Assembly (NCBI RefSeq): GCF_021365465.1
Contig: NZ_CP089932.1
Location: 3,224,001 to 3,288,000 of the forward strand
Source: Erwinia tracheiphila
GTDB taxonomy: Bacteria; Pseudomonadota; Gammaproteobacteria; Enterobacterales; Enterobacteriaceae
Length of the DNA stretch: 64,000 nt
Reading direction: 5' to 3'
The notes beneath the pieces are model-generated. The model saw only the letters and a program-made list of their open reading frames with translations. It had not been told where the DNA came from and ran no database searches. Made by a program: the position numbers and the translations under genes. Of this stretch, positions 19,837 through 27,960 are shown piece after piece. The number at the start of each line of letters is the position of its first letter. Position 1 is the stretch's first letter.

Positions 19837-20778
19837 ATGGGATGCGTTTCTTCAAAACAAACATCATCGGTTGATTCTTCCCAAAGATATCAACAATCTG
19901 TAGCAGAAGAATATGAAACTTCTCATACAGGCCAGACCAGTCCCAGAGTTCCCCGCTATGGGGAGTTACCCGGACCGTCTCCATCACAGCAGAGTCTACT
20001 GAATTATTATCAGCAATCTCTTATCGGGGTAGCGCGATGGCCCGATCCAAAATACAATAATGAAACTTTTCCCCAGCAACAAGAGTACGGCCGGGCATTC
20101 TGGCATGGAACCAGAAATGCTGGAGCAGAAATAGCAGAAGGAAGCATCAACTCTTTTTCTCAACTATGGAACCGAGCCAGACAGTGGCGACAGAGCATAA
20201 CAGAGGCCCATGATTATGACCTTTTTGGAAAGCAGCGGTATGAAGGCGATGTTAACAAAACACCGTTAAAAGGAAGATACGAATATCTACTGGAAAGATA
20301 TAAAGATCGTAATGATGGGGAAGTCAGTGATTATGGAGATATATCTTTCAGCGATTTTACACTAAGAGAAGCATTAAATAACAGAGAAATAGAACTATCC
20401 AGAGTTTCAATAGGCAAAAATAATACTTTTTATGAGGGAAGTTCTGAAACTAAGAACTTGAACTTTATCTCTCATACTAACCCCATTTATCATCCAGCTA
20501 TATTAGATCATGTTGAAGAACTTTATAAAGAGGCTATAAAAGCGGAACGGTCAGACTCAGATGTTCTGAATATATTGGGAGAAACACACTGGTGGCTTGC
20601 CAACGCGATGCTGGATGAGCGCGGAAGTGCTGCTAAAGCAGAGTTTTGTGTCCGCGCGATAGCGCAGGCAAGGGGTATGGATTTACCTCCAATGAAACAC
20701 GGCATAGTTCCGGATATTGAAGCGATGAGCACTTCCCGCAATGAATTTGTAGAAAACTATAGCAGTTTTTTTGAGTGA
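19837..20778 (+). CDS. AvrB/AvrRpm1-family type III effector
   Basis: The complete 313-residue protein aligns along its whole length with Pseudomonas syringae AvrB (321 residues, from memory). It begins MGCVSSK, giving Gly2 for N-myristoylation and Cys3 for palmitoylation at the plant plasma membrane. Matching blocks are SLIGVARWPD (61-70), INSFSQLWNRARQWR (104-118), HTNPIYHPAILDHVEELY (213-230), THWWLANAMLDERGSAAKAE (250-269) and DIEAM (293-297). Arg262 and Asp293 correspond to AvrB pocket residues Arg266 and Asp297. AvrB has a Fido-like fold and modifies host RIN4-type proteins. The gene is visibly A+T-richer than the core genes, indicating transfer. A weak hrp-box-like GGAACC (19662) lies 170 bp upstream, with a poor -10 half. 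Tn3, IS6 and IS481 remnants surround it. Confidence 0.9.
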   Translation: MGCVSSKQTSSVDSSQRYQQSVAEEYETSHTGQTSPRVPRYGELPGPSPSQQSLLNYYQQSLIGVARWPDPKYNNETFPQQQEYGRAFWHGTRNAGAEIAEGSINSFSQLWNRARQWRQSITEAHDYDLFGKQRYEGDVNKTPLKGRYEYLLERYKDRNDGEVSDYGDISFSDFTLREALNNREIELSRVSIGKNNTFYEGSSETKNLNFISHTNPIYHPAILDHVEELYKEAIKAERSDSDVLNILGETHWWLANAMLDERGSAAKAEFCVRAIAQARGMDLPPMKHGIVPDIEAMSTSRNEFVENYSSFFE

Positions 20779-20781
20779 ACC

Positions 20782-20817
20782 AGCTCAGACCTGATCTGAC
20801 AGTTACCGGTTATTTAT
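20782..20817 (-). repeat. Solitary IS481-type right end
   Basis: The 36 bp from AGCTCAGACCTGATCTGACA to ATTTAT are identical to the right terminus of the IS481-type element at 5484-6672, with the rest of the element absent. It begins 3 bp after the AvrB homologue's stop codon. Confidence 0.8.
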
Positions 20818-20988
20818 GGGTCTTCCCCGATCATGGTGGAAGACCATTCAGAACGCCATATTCAGCTTTCCATAGTGGAACATGACGCCCAGCTTAAAAC
20901 GCTCCCGGTTTCGGCAACCTCTCGCTTTTTATCCTCAGCAGCCTGATCTTGCTGTTCAGCGCCTCGGCATTACTGTTTGATACCCGAT
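20818..20988 (-). mobile_element. ISL3-family transposase 3' fragment and right end
   Basis: The palindromic end GGGTCTTCCCC...GGAAGACC is followed by minus-strand frames NSNAEALNSKIRLLRIKS and, after a shift, RFKLGVMFHYGKLNMAF, the same C-terminus as the ISL3 remnant at 15200-16496 but inverted. Confidence 0.7.
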
Positions 20989-21066
20989 ATCGCGATAGCC
21001 AGGGAGCTAATCATCGCCCGCTCCACGGTTTATAACATTCTGGAAGACGATAAGCTCACACGGCAG
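20989..21066 (+). pseudogene. tnpR: Tn3-family resolvase TnpR, C-terminal fragment
   Basis: The frame reads IAIARELIIARSTVYNILED, the helix-turn-helix tail of Tn3-type serine resolvases (known Tn3 end: ...IARSTVYKILEDE). Only about 26 codons remain; the upstream side is replaced by ISL3 sequence. Confidence 0.75.
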
Positions 21067-21074
21067 ATCCTCTT

Positions 21075-21161
21075 TTTAAAAGTTAATATATTGACAATAA
21101 TCATCTTTTAGACGTTAGGTGGCACTTTTCGGGAAAATGTGCGCGGAACCCCAATCAGCGC
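21075..21161 (+). promoter_or_regulatory. Tn3 tnpR-bla intergenic-like sequence (diverged)
   Basis: Just after the resolvase tail the DNA parallels the segment upstream of blaTEM in Tn3: GACGTTAGGTGGCACTTTTC, GGGAAAATGTGCGCGGAACC and CC, with looser similarity from about 21083. No beta-lactamase reading frame follows; the match stops at about 21161. Confidence 0.65.
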
Positions 21162-21239
21162 GATTTTGGACTCAGATTGACTGACATTGAAAATCCTCAC
21201 GGGCTCACATTGAGTGACAATGAGCTCGCATTTATCTTC

Positions 21240-21839
21240 TCATAGCTGCCGCGCAACAGGCGAATAACTGCACCCCGCCAGATTTCCTCAACGACCTTCT
21301 TTTTGAACAGACGTCGTGCTTAACGTCAAGTCCACCGCGGGTGACGGAAACGTGGATATGGAGGTGCTGATTAAGCTGCCGGCCGTCAGTATGCAGGGCG
21401 CAGAAGATTCCGACCTCGATACCCTGCCAGTGCACCCACTTCAGCATGGCACGGGTGGTACAGCGGAACAGGTCGTTGAGCAGGGGCCGGTTGTTGCTGA
21501 AAAAGGGCCACAGCAGGTGGGGCATGGTAAAGGTGACCGGCTGCCATGCGCAGTCGGGCAGGACGTGCTGTTGCTCCGCGATCCACTGCTCCGCGGACTT
21601 CGTGCCGCAGGCCTCTGACTGACAGCTCAGGCAGAAGAAGCGGGAATGTGTGCAGTCCGGCGGGCGCTGCAGTAGCGGCGTAAGTCTATGACGCAGGTCC
21701 CGCAGGCGAGCAGGCACTCAACAAAGAGGCGGGTCCACTGGCTGATGCTGTCGCCGTGTTTTTCGAGGTGGCGGTTCCAGCCGTCATCGCCGGTGAAGAG
21801 GAGTTTAGCGAGGCGGGGTATATACATGAGACCGGGCAT
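21240..21839 (-). mobile_element. IS91-family transposase fragment
   Basis: Minus-strand frames give YIPRLAKLLFTGDDGWNRHL, LFVECLLACGTCV, the zinc-binding RFFCLSCQSEAC, the block ITFTMPHLLWPFF-like (VTFTMPHLLWPFFSNNRPLL) and GIEVGIFCALHTDGRQLNQH with LHIHVSVTRGGLD, the HUH-type nuclease region. A frameshift separates the first two parts and the C-terminal Tyr region is missing. Confidence 0.75.
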
Positions 21840-22067
21840 AAAACGCCGCGCCGATCATACAAACTCCCGAAGCTGCACCGCTCACGCCACAGGTGTGCTA
21901 CGTTCATGTCGCTTTTGATGATAATGACCATCAGGTGAACCCATTGATGGTTCAGCTAACTGGGAATGTGGAAGGCGCGATGAAGTCTGGCAGGCCGAGC
22001 CACAGAGTGAAGCCTCCCTGCCCCACCAGTATTCGCTGATGGCCAGACAGGGAGTGTCAGGAAAGGA

Positions 22068-22838
22068 TTAGTGGCGGATCTGAGCCAGGTCGTCTTCAGT
22101 CAGACCGGTCATTTTCATGACAGTATTGCGGCACACGCTGTGCCAGTTCGCGTACAAAGGCGTCGGCTGTTTCGCCTGCCTGTACTATATAGTGTACCAG
22201 AGAAATCACCTGCGATGAAGACAGATATCCCGTCAGCAAAATGGGTGCCAGCCGATCAACCAGTTCTGCCAGGTCCCGCTGATGAATATGTTTCTGCAGT
22301 AAGGTCAGGGCGGCCATGCTACGGTGGCCAGCAATTTCATCATCCGGAATGACCGTAACGTCTACCAGCGGGAAAGCGCTGCTGTAGAGTTTACCGGCCA
22401 GCACCGGATCGTCAAACTCATCCAGCCAGCGGGTGCTGTTCTATACGGGCTGCGTTTACCTGTGTAGAACAGCACCGGTATTACCAGTGGCAGTTTTTTA
22501 TGGCCTCCTCAAGGTGGCGCTGCATGGCGGCCACCGCATAGCGTATCAGGCGGAAAGCCATATGTTTGTCCGGCGTTAACTGGTGCTCGACCAGGACATG
22601 AATATATCCGTCGCCGACTGTGGTCTTCAGGCTGTAGAGGACGTCGCTGAAATACTGGCGGAGATCATCCTCAACGAACGAGCCGGATTCCAGCTTCAGC
22701 GTGCTGAGATCGCAGATGGCGCACAGTTCTGCGGGCAGGTGGAGTTCCATAAAATTCCGGGCAATATCCGGCTGAGTCAGAAACTGCCGGAATGTGGCAT
22801 CGTGAGGTGTGGGTGTGCTGCTTTTCTTCTTCAGCAGC
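22068..22838 (-). pseudogene. Rpn family recombination-promoting nuclease, frameshifted
   Basis: The pieces in order are [60 protein letters not shown], (shift near 22495) [17 protein letters not shown], (shift near 22440) RWLDEFDDPVLAGKLYSSAF, LVDVTVIPDDEIAGHRSMAA, and (shift near 22120) MTGLTEDDLAQIRH ending at TAA 22070-22068. This is the PD-(D/E)XK Rpn family nearly end to end with three frameshifts. The start codon is not clear (no ATG at the expected [11 protein letters not shown]). Confidence 0.8.
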
Positions 22839-22922
22839 CCTGGCTCTGAAAAATGACCAGGATATGTTATCACAGCCTGAAAAACGCTAACATTGGCGAT
22901 GAGCGGAATTGCCATTCCTTCA

Positions 22923-22957
22923 GGGGGCCGTTCCGGGGTGGTTCGGCCCCTTTTTTA
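22923..22957. terminator. Hairpin terminator
   Basis: GGGGCCG ... CGGCCCC pair around a 13-nt loop, followed by TTTTTT on the plus strand. Confidence 0.55.
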
Positions 22958-22967
22958 TCCTTCTTCT

Positions 22968-23097
22968 TTAGTTGCAGACGCGAATTACCGTCATTTTGGA
23001 TACACCTGCCAGGCGTGCAGTTTCACGCAGCGATTTTCCATGAGCCAGGCGCAGAGTGCGTATCAGTTCATGTTTCTGCGCATCGGCTAATCTCGCC
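22968..23097 (-). pseudogene. C-terminal HTH fragment of a probable serine recombinase
   Basis: About 42 codons read RLADAQKHELIRTLRLAHGK then SLRETARLAGVSKMTVIRVC N-stop, a resolvase/invertase-type helix-turn-helix tail. The catalytic part is absent. Confidence 0.45.
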
Positions 23098-23219
23098 GAG
23101 AATAAGCGTGATTACCGACGATAGGAGGGTAAGCCTGCCCCAACTTCTTCAAGGCAGCTCAGAGGGAATGGTAGTCAGCCAGTGCCCCATGAAAGTGTAA
23201 GAGGAACGCTTAACTGCAA

Positions 23220-23661
23220 AAATGTCGGTCGGTTACTGACTACTGGCGGCATCTATAACGGCAATGTAGAGGAATTCTGGCAAACAGCACAGCAGCCCGG
23301 CGGCGATGCGCCAGCGGGTTACAATCAGGTAATGGACAACAAGGCGATAATCATTACAGCAGTGTCTGCTGCTGCTGGCGCGATGATGGGGAGAATGCCA
23401 TTTTCGGAACTGGAAGAACCTGGAAAAACCACCACCAGGGGAGCCACAGCAAACAAAAATGGGCATTTGATATCTGAACTAAAGGGTGTAACTCAAAAAC
23501 AGCTCGATAAAAAATTCAAACACGCCGTTGATTCTGACGCCACTTCAACGAAGAAACACCCTGAAACTTTGAGTTATTTTCATGATGCTATAAAACCCCA
23601 TATGAATGATGCCGACACTTTTAAACTCGGCACTTATGGATTTGTAAAAGACTCGAATGTG
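23220..23661 (+). pseudogene. Polymorphic toxin C-terminus with colicin-D-like tRNase domain, cut by IS1
   Basis: The frame continues without stop into IS1 copy 2. The first part (IYNGNVEEFWQTAQQPGGDA, IIITAVSAAAGAMMGRMPFS) resembles a pre-toxin spacer of a contact-dependent inhibition or hemagglutinin protein. The second part matches the colicin D nuclease: GVTQKQLDKKFKHAVD, with the K-x-K-H cluster corresponding to the catalytic Lys608/Lys610/His611 of colicin D, then KKHPETLSYFHDAIKPHM and GTYGFVKDS. The following residues of the active site (Ser and Trp in the ...GW segment) are lost at the IS boundary. No intact 5' part or immunity gene is visible. Confidence 0.65.
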
Positions 23662-24427
23662 GGTCGTGACGCAGACTTGCTGATCACGTATGCTTTGCGC
23701 TTTGGATGTAACATATGGCTAAAGTTGATGTCGTCTGCCCTCAGTGCAATGAAACTCATGCTGTACGATGTAACGGACATTCAGCATCCGGTGCCCAACG
23801 TTACATCTGCAAGCATTGTTCAAAGACCTTTCTGCTCAATTTTAGCTACTCCGGTGCCAAACCAGACACACACCAGACCATTGTTAATATGGCCATGAAT
23901 GGTTACGGATGTCGCGATACCGCACGGGTTCTCGGTATCAGCCTCAATACGGTTCTGCGGCACGTAAAAAAATTTCCCCAAAGCAGGTAGCTGAGAATAT
24001 CGACCCCGAAACGGAGGTTGTTATCTGCTGTGAAGCCGGTGAACAATGGTCTTACGTGCGGTGTAAAAGCAATCCCCGGTGGTTGTTCTATGCTTATGAC
24101 CGTATCCGCAAACGTGCTCTGGCCCACGTCTTCGGCCCGAGAAATGCCCCGACCCTGCGACGATTGCTGGCCCTGTTAAGCAAATTTAACATTGCCTTTT
24201 ATATGACAGATGCCTGGCCGGTTTATAAAGTTCGGTTAAGTGCAACAGGCCACGTGGTGAGCAAGAAATATACCCAACGGACAGAACGACATAATCTTAA
24301 TCTTCGCACACATATCAAACGACTGACCCGCAGAACAATTTGCTTTTCGAAGTCAGAGGAAATGCACGATAAGATCATCGGTTGGTATCTTACTCTTCAT
24401 CATTATCAATAAATATGCGTCACGACC
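23662..24427 (+). mobile_element. IS1-family element, copy 2 (766 bp)
   Basis: It has the same ends as copy 1 (GGTCGTGAC...GTCACGACC). The flanking nonamers TCGAATGTG and AGGAATGTT agree at only 6 of 9 positions, so an exact target duplication is lacking. It interrupts the colicin-D-like toxin frame. Confidence 0.95.
23715..24412 (+). CDS. IS1 transposase InsAB' (programmed frameshift), copy 2
   Basis: insA is 23715-23990 and insB' ends at 24412, with the same zinc-finger and catalytic blocks as copy 1 and the same A-run at the overlap. Compared with copy 1 it has a few substitutions (for example FPQSR for FRQSR at the insA end and KVRLSATG for KVLLSATG); both frames are open. Confidence 0.88.
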
Positions 24428-24659
24428 AGGAATGTTAACTATATTAAATTGTGAGTTTTATAATATCAGCCACCAGCACGAAAGCTTTTTTATACTCAGC
24501 TATCAGGTCATGTAGGGGCTGGCGGCATCATAACGTCAGAAAGCAGAACTCACTCAGACTGGTATATCATGAATGGGAGCGTCCGTCAGCACTCAATTTC
24601 TGACAGGAGCACCACGACGATATAACTCTGTGCAGAAATCTCAGGTATATTTTATTACT
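24428..24659. other. No gene recognised
   Basis: The interval between IS1 copy 2 and the IS5-type remnant contains no convincing frame and no similarity that I recognise to colicin D beyond the IS. Confidence 0.4.
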
Positions 24660-25485
24660 CATCCTGCTTCCTGAAACAGACTTAGCGCCTGTCTCAACAG
24701 AACTTTATTCCAGACAATCAGACCACAGGAAAAATGCAACAGGGCCCCGTCATTCTCAGACGTCTTTTCCCGTTGGGTCAGGGTCCGGCGAAACCGGTTC
24801 ATCCGGCTGTGCCTCCTCCCGGCGACGGGCCATGAAGTTCGTGGTTTTACTGGCATCTCATTCCTCTTTACGGGGTGGGATATGAGGCTTGTCACGACGG
24901 CCCAACCGGTCTGTTTTCAGCCCGGGCGTTTCGGCGCCTTTGTCCGGGCAGGGTACGGTTTTTTTGCCCCGGGCGTCCCGTCTGAAGAGCACCGGGTGTG
25001 TCCGCCACCAGTTTGATGTCGTGCCTGTCTGCTGCTGCGACGACCCGTGACAGAGGAAGCCCTCCGGCATCTGTCATCAGTGCGCTTTACGCCCTGTTTC
25101 CCTCTGTCCGTGGGGTTGCGTCCTGTTTTTTTGTTCCGGACAGCGGTGATGTTGTCATACCTCCATCCACCGACAGCCATGAGCAGTCCGTGCCGCCCGG
25201 GTGCTCACAGGCCAGTAATCCGTTCTGCCAGAAACGCCCGAAGACACCTGCGTCTCTCCGTTCCCGGAAGCGCCGGGGCGCAGAAGCTGATGAACCTATC
25301 CCGGTGGCATTGAGTGCATTCCACTGACAGGCTGTGCTGGGGACGAAGAAAATGGCGTTCATTGCGGCCCGATTATCAACACGTTTTCGGCGTGTACCCG
25401 GAGGGTGGCGGGTTTTGTGTTCCGGGATAAGCGGAGCGATTTTGCCCCTGAGTTCATCGCTAATCTGCCCTTTACCGCCTGCCAT
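24660..25485 (-). mobile_element. IS5-family (IS1031-type) transposase remnant
   Basis: Starting at 25485 the frames give MAGGKGQISDELRGKIAPLI, PEHKTRHPPGTRRKRVDNRA, WSWLSVDG-type sequence (CSWLSVDGGMT), TDAGGLPLSRVVAAADRHDI, then RFRRTLTQREKTSENDGALL and FSCGLIVWNKVLL at about 24690. Several shifts and substitutions interrupt the DDE domain. Confidence 0.75.
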
Positions 25486-25548
25486 ACTTTGCCCTCAGAT
25501 ATGACCGGGATGCATTATACGATAACGCCTTTTGGGGCAGGCTCTTAC

Positions 25549-25866
25549 TTATATTTCATACCTGCGGTTAAATACAACGTGCTTTTCTGATAAAAAGTAC
25601 GTCCCGGCTCTGGCAATACACAAACAATAATAGAAAATAACCACATTACCGCTTCTTCCTGCACCACTAATGTTATAAATGCGCTCACCAGCACCAAAAG
25701 ATATCCAGAGACCGTTTTTATCTGTGATCCAACCGATTAAGTACAGGACAAAAATCAACTGCATCATTGCGAATGAGAAATTTCTTAATTTCTCAGACTC
25801 ACTTATTTCTTGATTAATACCATTTGCAACACGGCAGGTACCGGGTAATTTCTGTCTGGTTTTCAT
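25549..25866 (-). CDS. Hypothetical small membrane protein
   Basis: A 105-codon frame from ATG 25866 (MKTRQKLPGTCRVANG) has one good hydrophobic segment (FAMMQLIFVLYLIGWI). No family is recognised and no strong ribosome site is seen. It lies divergent to yffB and may be chance coding. Confidence 0.25.
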   Translation of the reverse strand: MKTRQKLPGTCRVANGINQEISESEKLRNFSFAMMQLIFVLYLIGWITDKNGLWISFGAGERIYNISGAGRSGNVVIFYYCLCIARAGTYFLSEKHVVFNRRYEI

Positions 25867-25921
25867 GACGCTTATCCCCCTGTATGCTACCGCTCTGGCA
25901 AAATGAACACGGAACATCATC

Positions 25922-26308
25922 ATGACCTCCTGCGAAAACACGCCCTTTATCTTGTACGGTCTTTCGCCAAAAGTTTGCGACACCATAAAAAAAGCACAGA
26001 AATATCTGCAAAATCATCAGACAGATTATCGGTTCCATGACTACCGCGCCGACGGTCTGGAGGCTGACCTCCTCAAAAGTTTTATTAACCAACTCGGCTG
26101 GGAAGCTTTGCTGAATACCCGTGGCACCACCTGGCGTAAACTGGATGAGGACGTACGGAATAAGGTTAATAATGCAGCAACCGCTGCGGAATTAATGCTG
26201 GAGTACCCTGCGCTCATCAAACGTCCTTTACTCCGCGGTAGTGACGGTTCTATGCTGATCGGCTTTAAAGAATCAACCTACCAGTCTTTTATTGCGGAGA
26301 AATCCTAA
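25922..26308 (+). CDS. yffB: YffB, ArsC/Spx-family thioredoxin-fold protein
   Basis: The 128-residue protein has the ArsC-family N-terminus with a single redox Cys ([12 protein letters not shown]), the family landmark [12 protein letters not shown], and [17 protein letters not shown] near residue 80, as in E. coli YffB. Its N-terminus is about nine residues longer than the E. coli form. The activity of YffB is unproven; it is arsenate-reductase-like. It is followed 2 bp later by dapE, as in E. coli. Confidence 0.9.
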   Translation: MTSCENTPFILYGLSPKVCDTIKKAQKYLQNHQTDYRFHDYRADGLEADLLKSFINQLGWEALLNTRGTTWRKLDEDVRNKVNNAATAAELMLEYPALIKRPLLRGSDGSMLIGFKESTYQSFIAEKS

Positions 26309-26310
26309 TC

Positions 26311-27438
26311 ATGTTTTGTCCGGTCATTGAACTGACGCAGCAGCTTATTCGTTGCCCTTCCCTCAGCCCGGATGATGCCGGTTGCCAGGCCATTATGATT
26401 GACCGCCTGCAAGCGCTGGGTTTCACCGTTGAGCCAATGAATATAGGTGATACGCTTAATTTCTGTGCCTGGCGGGGCACCGGAGAAACGCTGGCGTTCG
26501 CCGGACATACCGATGTCGTGCCAGCAGGGAACGTTAGCCGCTGGATTAACCCACCGTTTGAGCCCACTATCCGCGATGGGTTGCTGTACGGTCGTGGCGC
26601 TGCCGATATGAAAGGATCGCTGGCTGCCATGATCGTGGCTGCTGAACGTTTCGTGGCCAGCCATCCCGATCATCAAGGGCGCCTTGCTTTTCTGATCACC
26701 TCGGATGAAGAGGCCAGCGCAACCAACGGTACGGTAAAGGTCGTTGAAGCCCTGATGGCACGAAATGAACGGCTTGATTACTGCCTGGTGGGGGAACCCT
26801 CCAGTACAGAAATCGTCGGTGACGTGGTTAAAAATGGTCGACGTGGTTCAATGACCGCGAACCTGACCGTTCATGGCGTTCAGGGTCACGTTGCCTATCC
26901 GCACCTGGCAGATAATCCGGTTCATCGTGTCCTGCCTGCCCTGAACGAGTTAGCGACAACCGAATGGGATGGTGGAAATGCCTTTTTCCCACCCACCAGT
27001 ATGCAGATCGTCAGTATCCAGGCGGGAACCGGCAGTAATAACGTTATCCCTGGCGAATGCGTTGTGCAGTTTAATTTCCGCTTCAGCACCGAACTCACCG
27101 AAGAAATGATCAAAGAGCGTGTACAGATGCTGCTGGACCATTACCAGTTACGTTACACCCTCGACTGGCAGGTCTCCGGTCAGCCATTTCTTACCCACAG
27201 CGGCAAACTGGTGGATGCGGTAGTTAACGCGGTTGAGCACTATAATGAAATCAAGCCACAGTTACAGACCACTGGTGGCACGTCTGACGGGCGCTTTATT
27301 GCCCGCATGGGCGCACAGGTTGTGGAACTGGGGCCGGTTAACGCAACCATTCATAAAATCAATGAATGCGTCAATGCGGCCGATTTGCAACTGTTGAGCC
27401 GTATGTACCAGAGGATTATGGAACAGCTGATAGCCTAG
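26311..27438 (+). CDS. dapE: Succinyl-diaminopimelate desuccinylase
   Basis: DapE hydrolyses N-succinyl-LL-diaminopimelate in lysine and peptidoglycan precursor synthesis. The 375-residue M20-family protein shows its metal ligands in [27 protein letters not shown] and NATIHKINE. It is coupled to yffB upstream and ypfN downstream. Confidence 0.96.
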   Translation: MFCPVIELTQQLIRCPSLSPDDAGCQAIMIDRLQALGFTVEPMNIGDTLNFCAWRGTGETLAFAGHTDVVPAGNVSRWINPPFEPTIRDGLLYGRGAADMKGSLAAMIVAAERFVASHPDHQGRLAFLITSDEEASATNGTVKVVEALMARNERLDYCLVGEPSSTEIVGDVVKNGRRGSMTANLTVHGVQGHVAYPHLADNPVHRVLPALNELATTEWDGGNAFFPPTSMQIVSIQAGTGSNNVIPGECVVQFNFRFSTELTEEMIKERVQMLLDHYQLRYTLDWQVSGQPFLTHSGKLVDAVVNAVEHYNEIKPQLQTTGGTSDGRFIARMGAQVVELGPVNATIHKINECVNAADLQLLSRMYQRIMEQLIA

Positions 27439-27446
27439 GGGACAAT

Positions 27447-27635
27447 ATGGAATGGTTAAAAGAGCATTGGTGGTTAATGGCGATCGTTTTGATGGTCGGC
27501 GTGCTGATGAACGTCTATAAAGATCTGAAACGCATCGATCATAAAAAATACATGGGCAATAAGCCGGATCTTCCACCGCATCGTGACTTTAACGACAAGT
27601 GGGACGATGACGACGACTGGCCCAAGAAAAAGTAA
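27447..27635 (+). CDS. ypfN: YpfN, UPF0370 small membrane protein
   Basis: The 62-residue protein (start [20 protein letters not shown]) has one N-terminal membrane helix and an acidic C-terminus ending [10 protein letters not shown], as in E. coli YpfN. The start at 27447 is 8 bp after dapE. Function is unknown. Confidence 0.88.
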   Translation: MEWLKEHWWLMAIVLMVGVLMNVYKDLKRIDHKKYMGNKPDLPPHRDFNDKWDDDDDWPKKK

Positions 27636-27642
27636 ATTTATG

Positions 27643-27663
27643 AAGGGGCTGCAACAGCCCCTT
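27643..27663 (+). terminator. dapE-ypfN terminator
   Basis: AAGGGGCTG-CAA-CAGCCCCTT is a perfect stem just after the ypfN stop, followed by a short T-containing tail. Confidence 0.8.
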
Positions 27664-27960
27664 CATCTTATCTCGCTGACCCTTCCTGCTATCATACTTT
27701 AGCGCGTTGAGGTCGTTATAAAACGCATAAAATCAACAGATTATACTACCATTAAAAAAGACTGGAAATCCTGTTGCCCGTTTTCGTCAGACCGTATTTT
27801 CTGCACCTGTCTGGCAGACTGAAGAGTCACCTTTCTCTGTCACCCGTATTCGCATTCTTTGCTGGCAACCTGGCCGTTGAATAATATGACGCCACGCCCC
27901 CGTTGCTACAGCAGGTAAGAGACCGCGCTAAAATAGCCATCTTCCGAGGGCGCATCTCCT

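Noticed and set aside
20818..20845. GGGTCTTCCCC...GGAAGACC palindrome considered as a terminator of the AvrB homologue
   Set aside because: It lacks a T-run and is better explained as an ISL3-type terminal repeat attached to an ISL3 transposase fragment.
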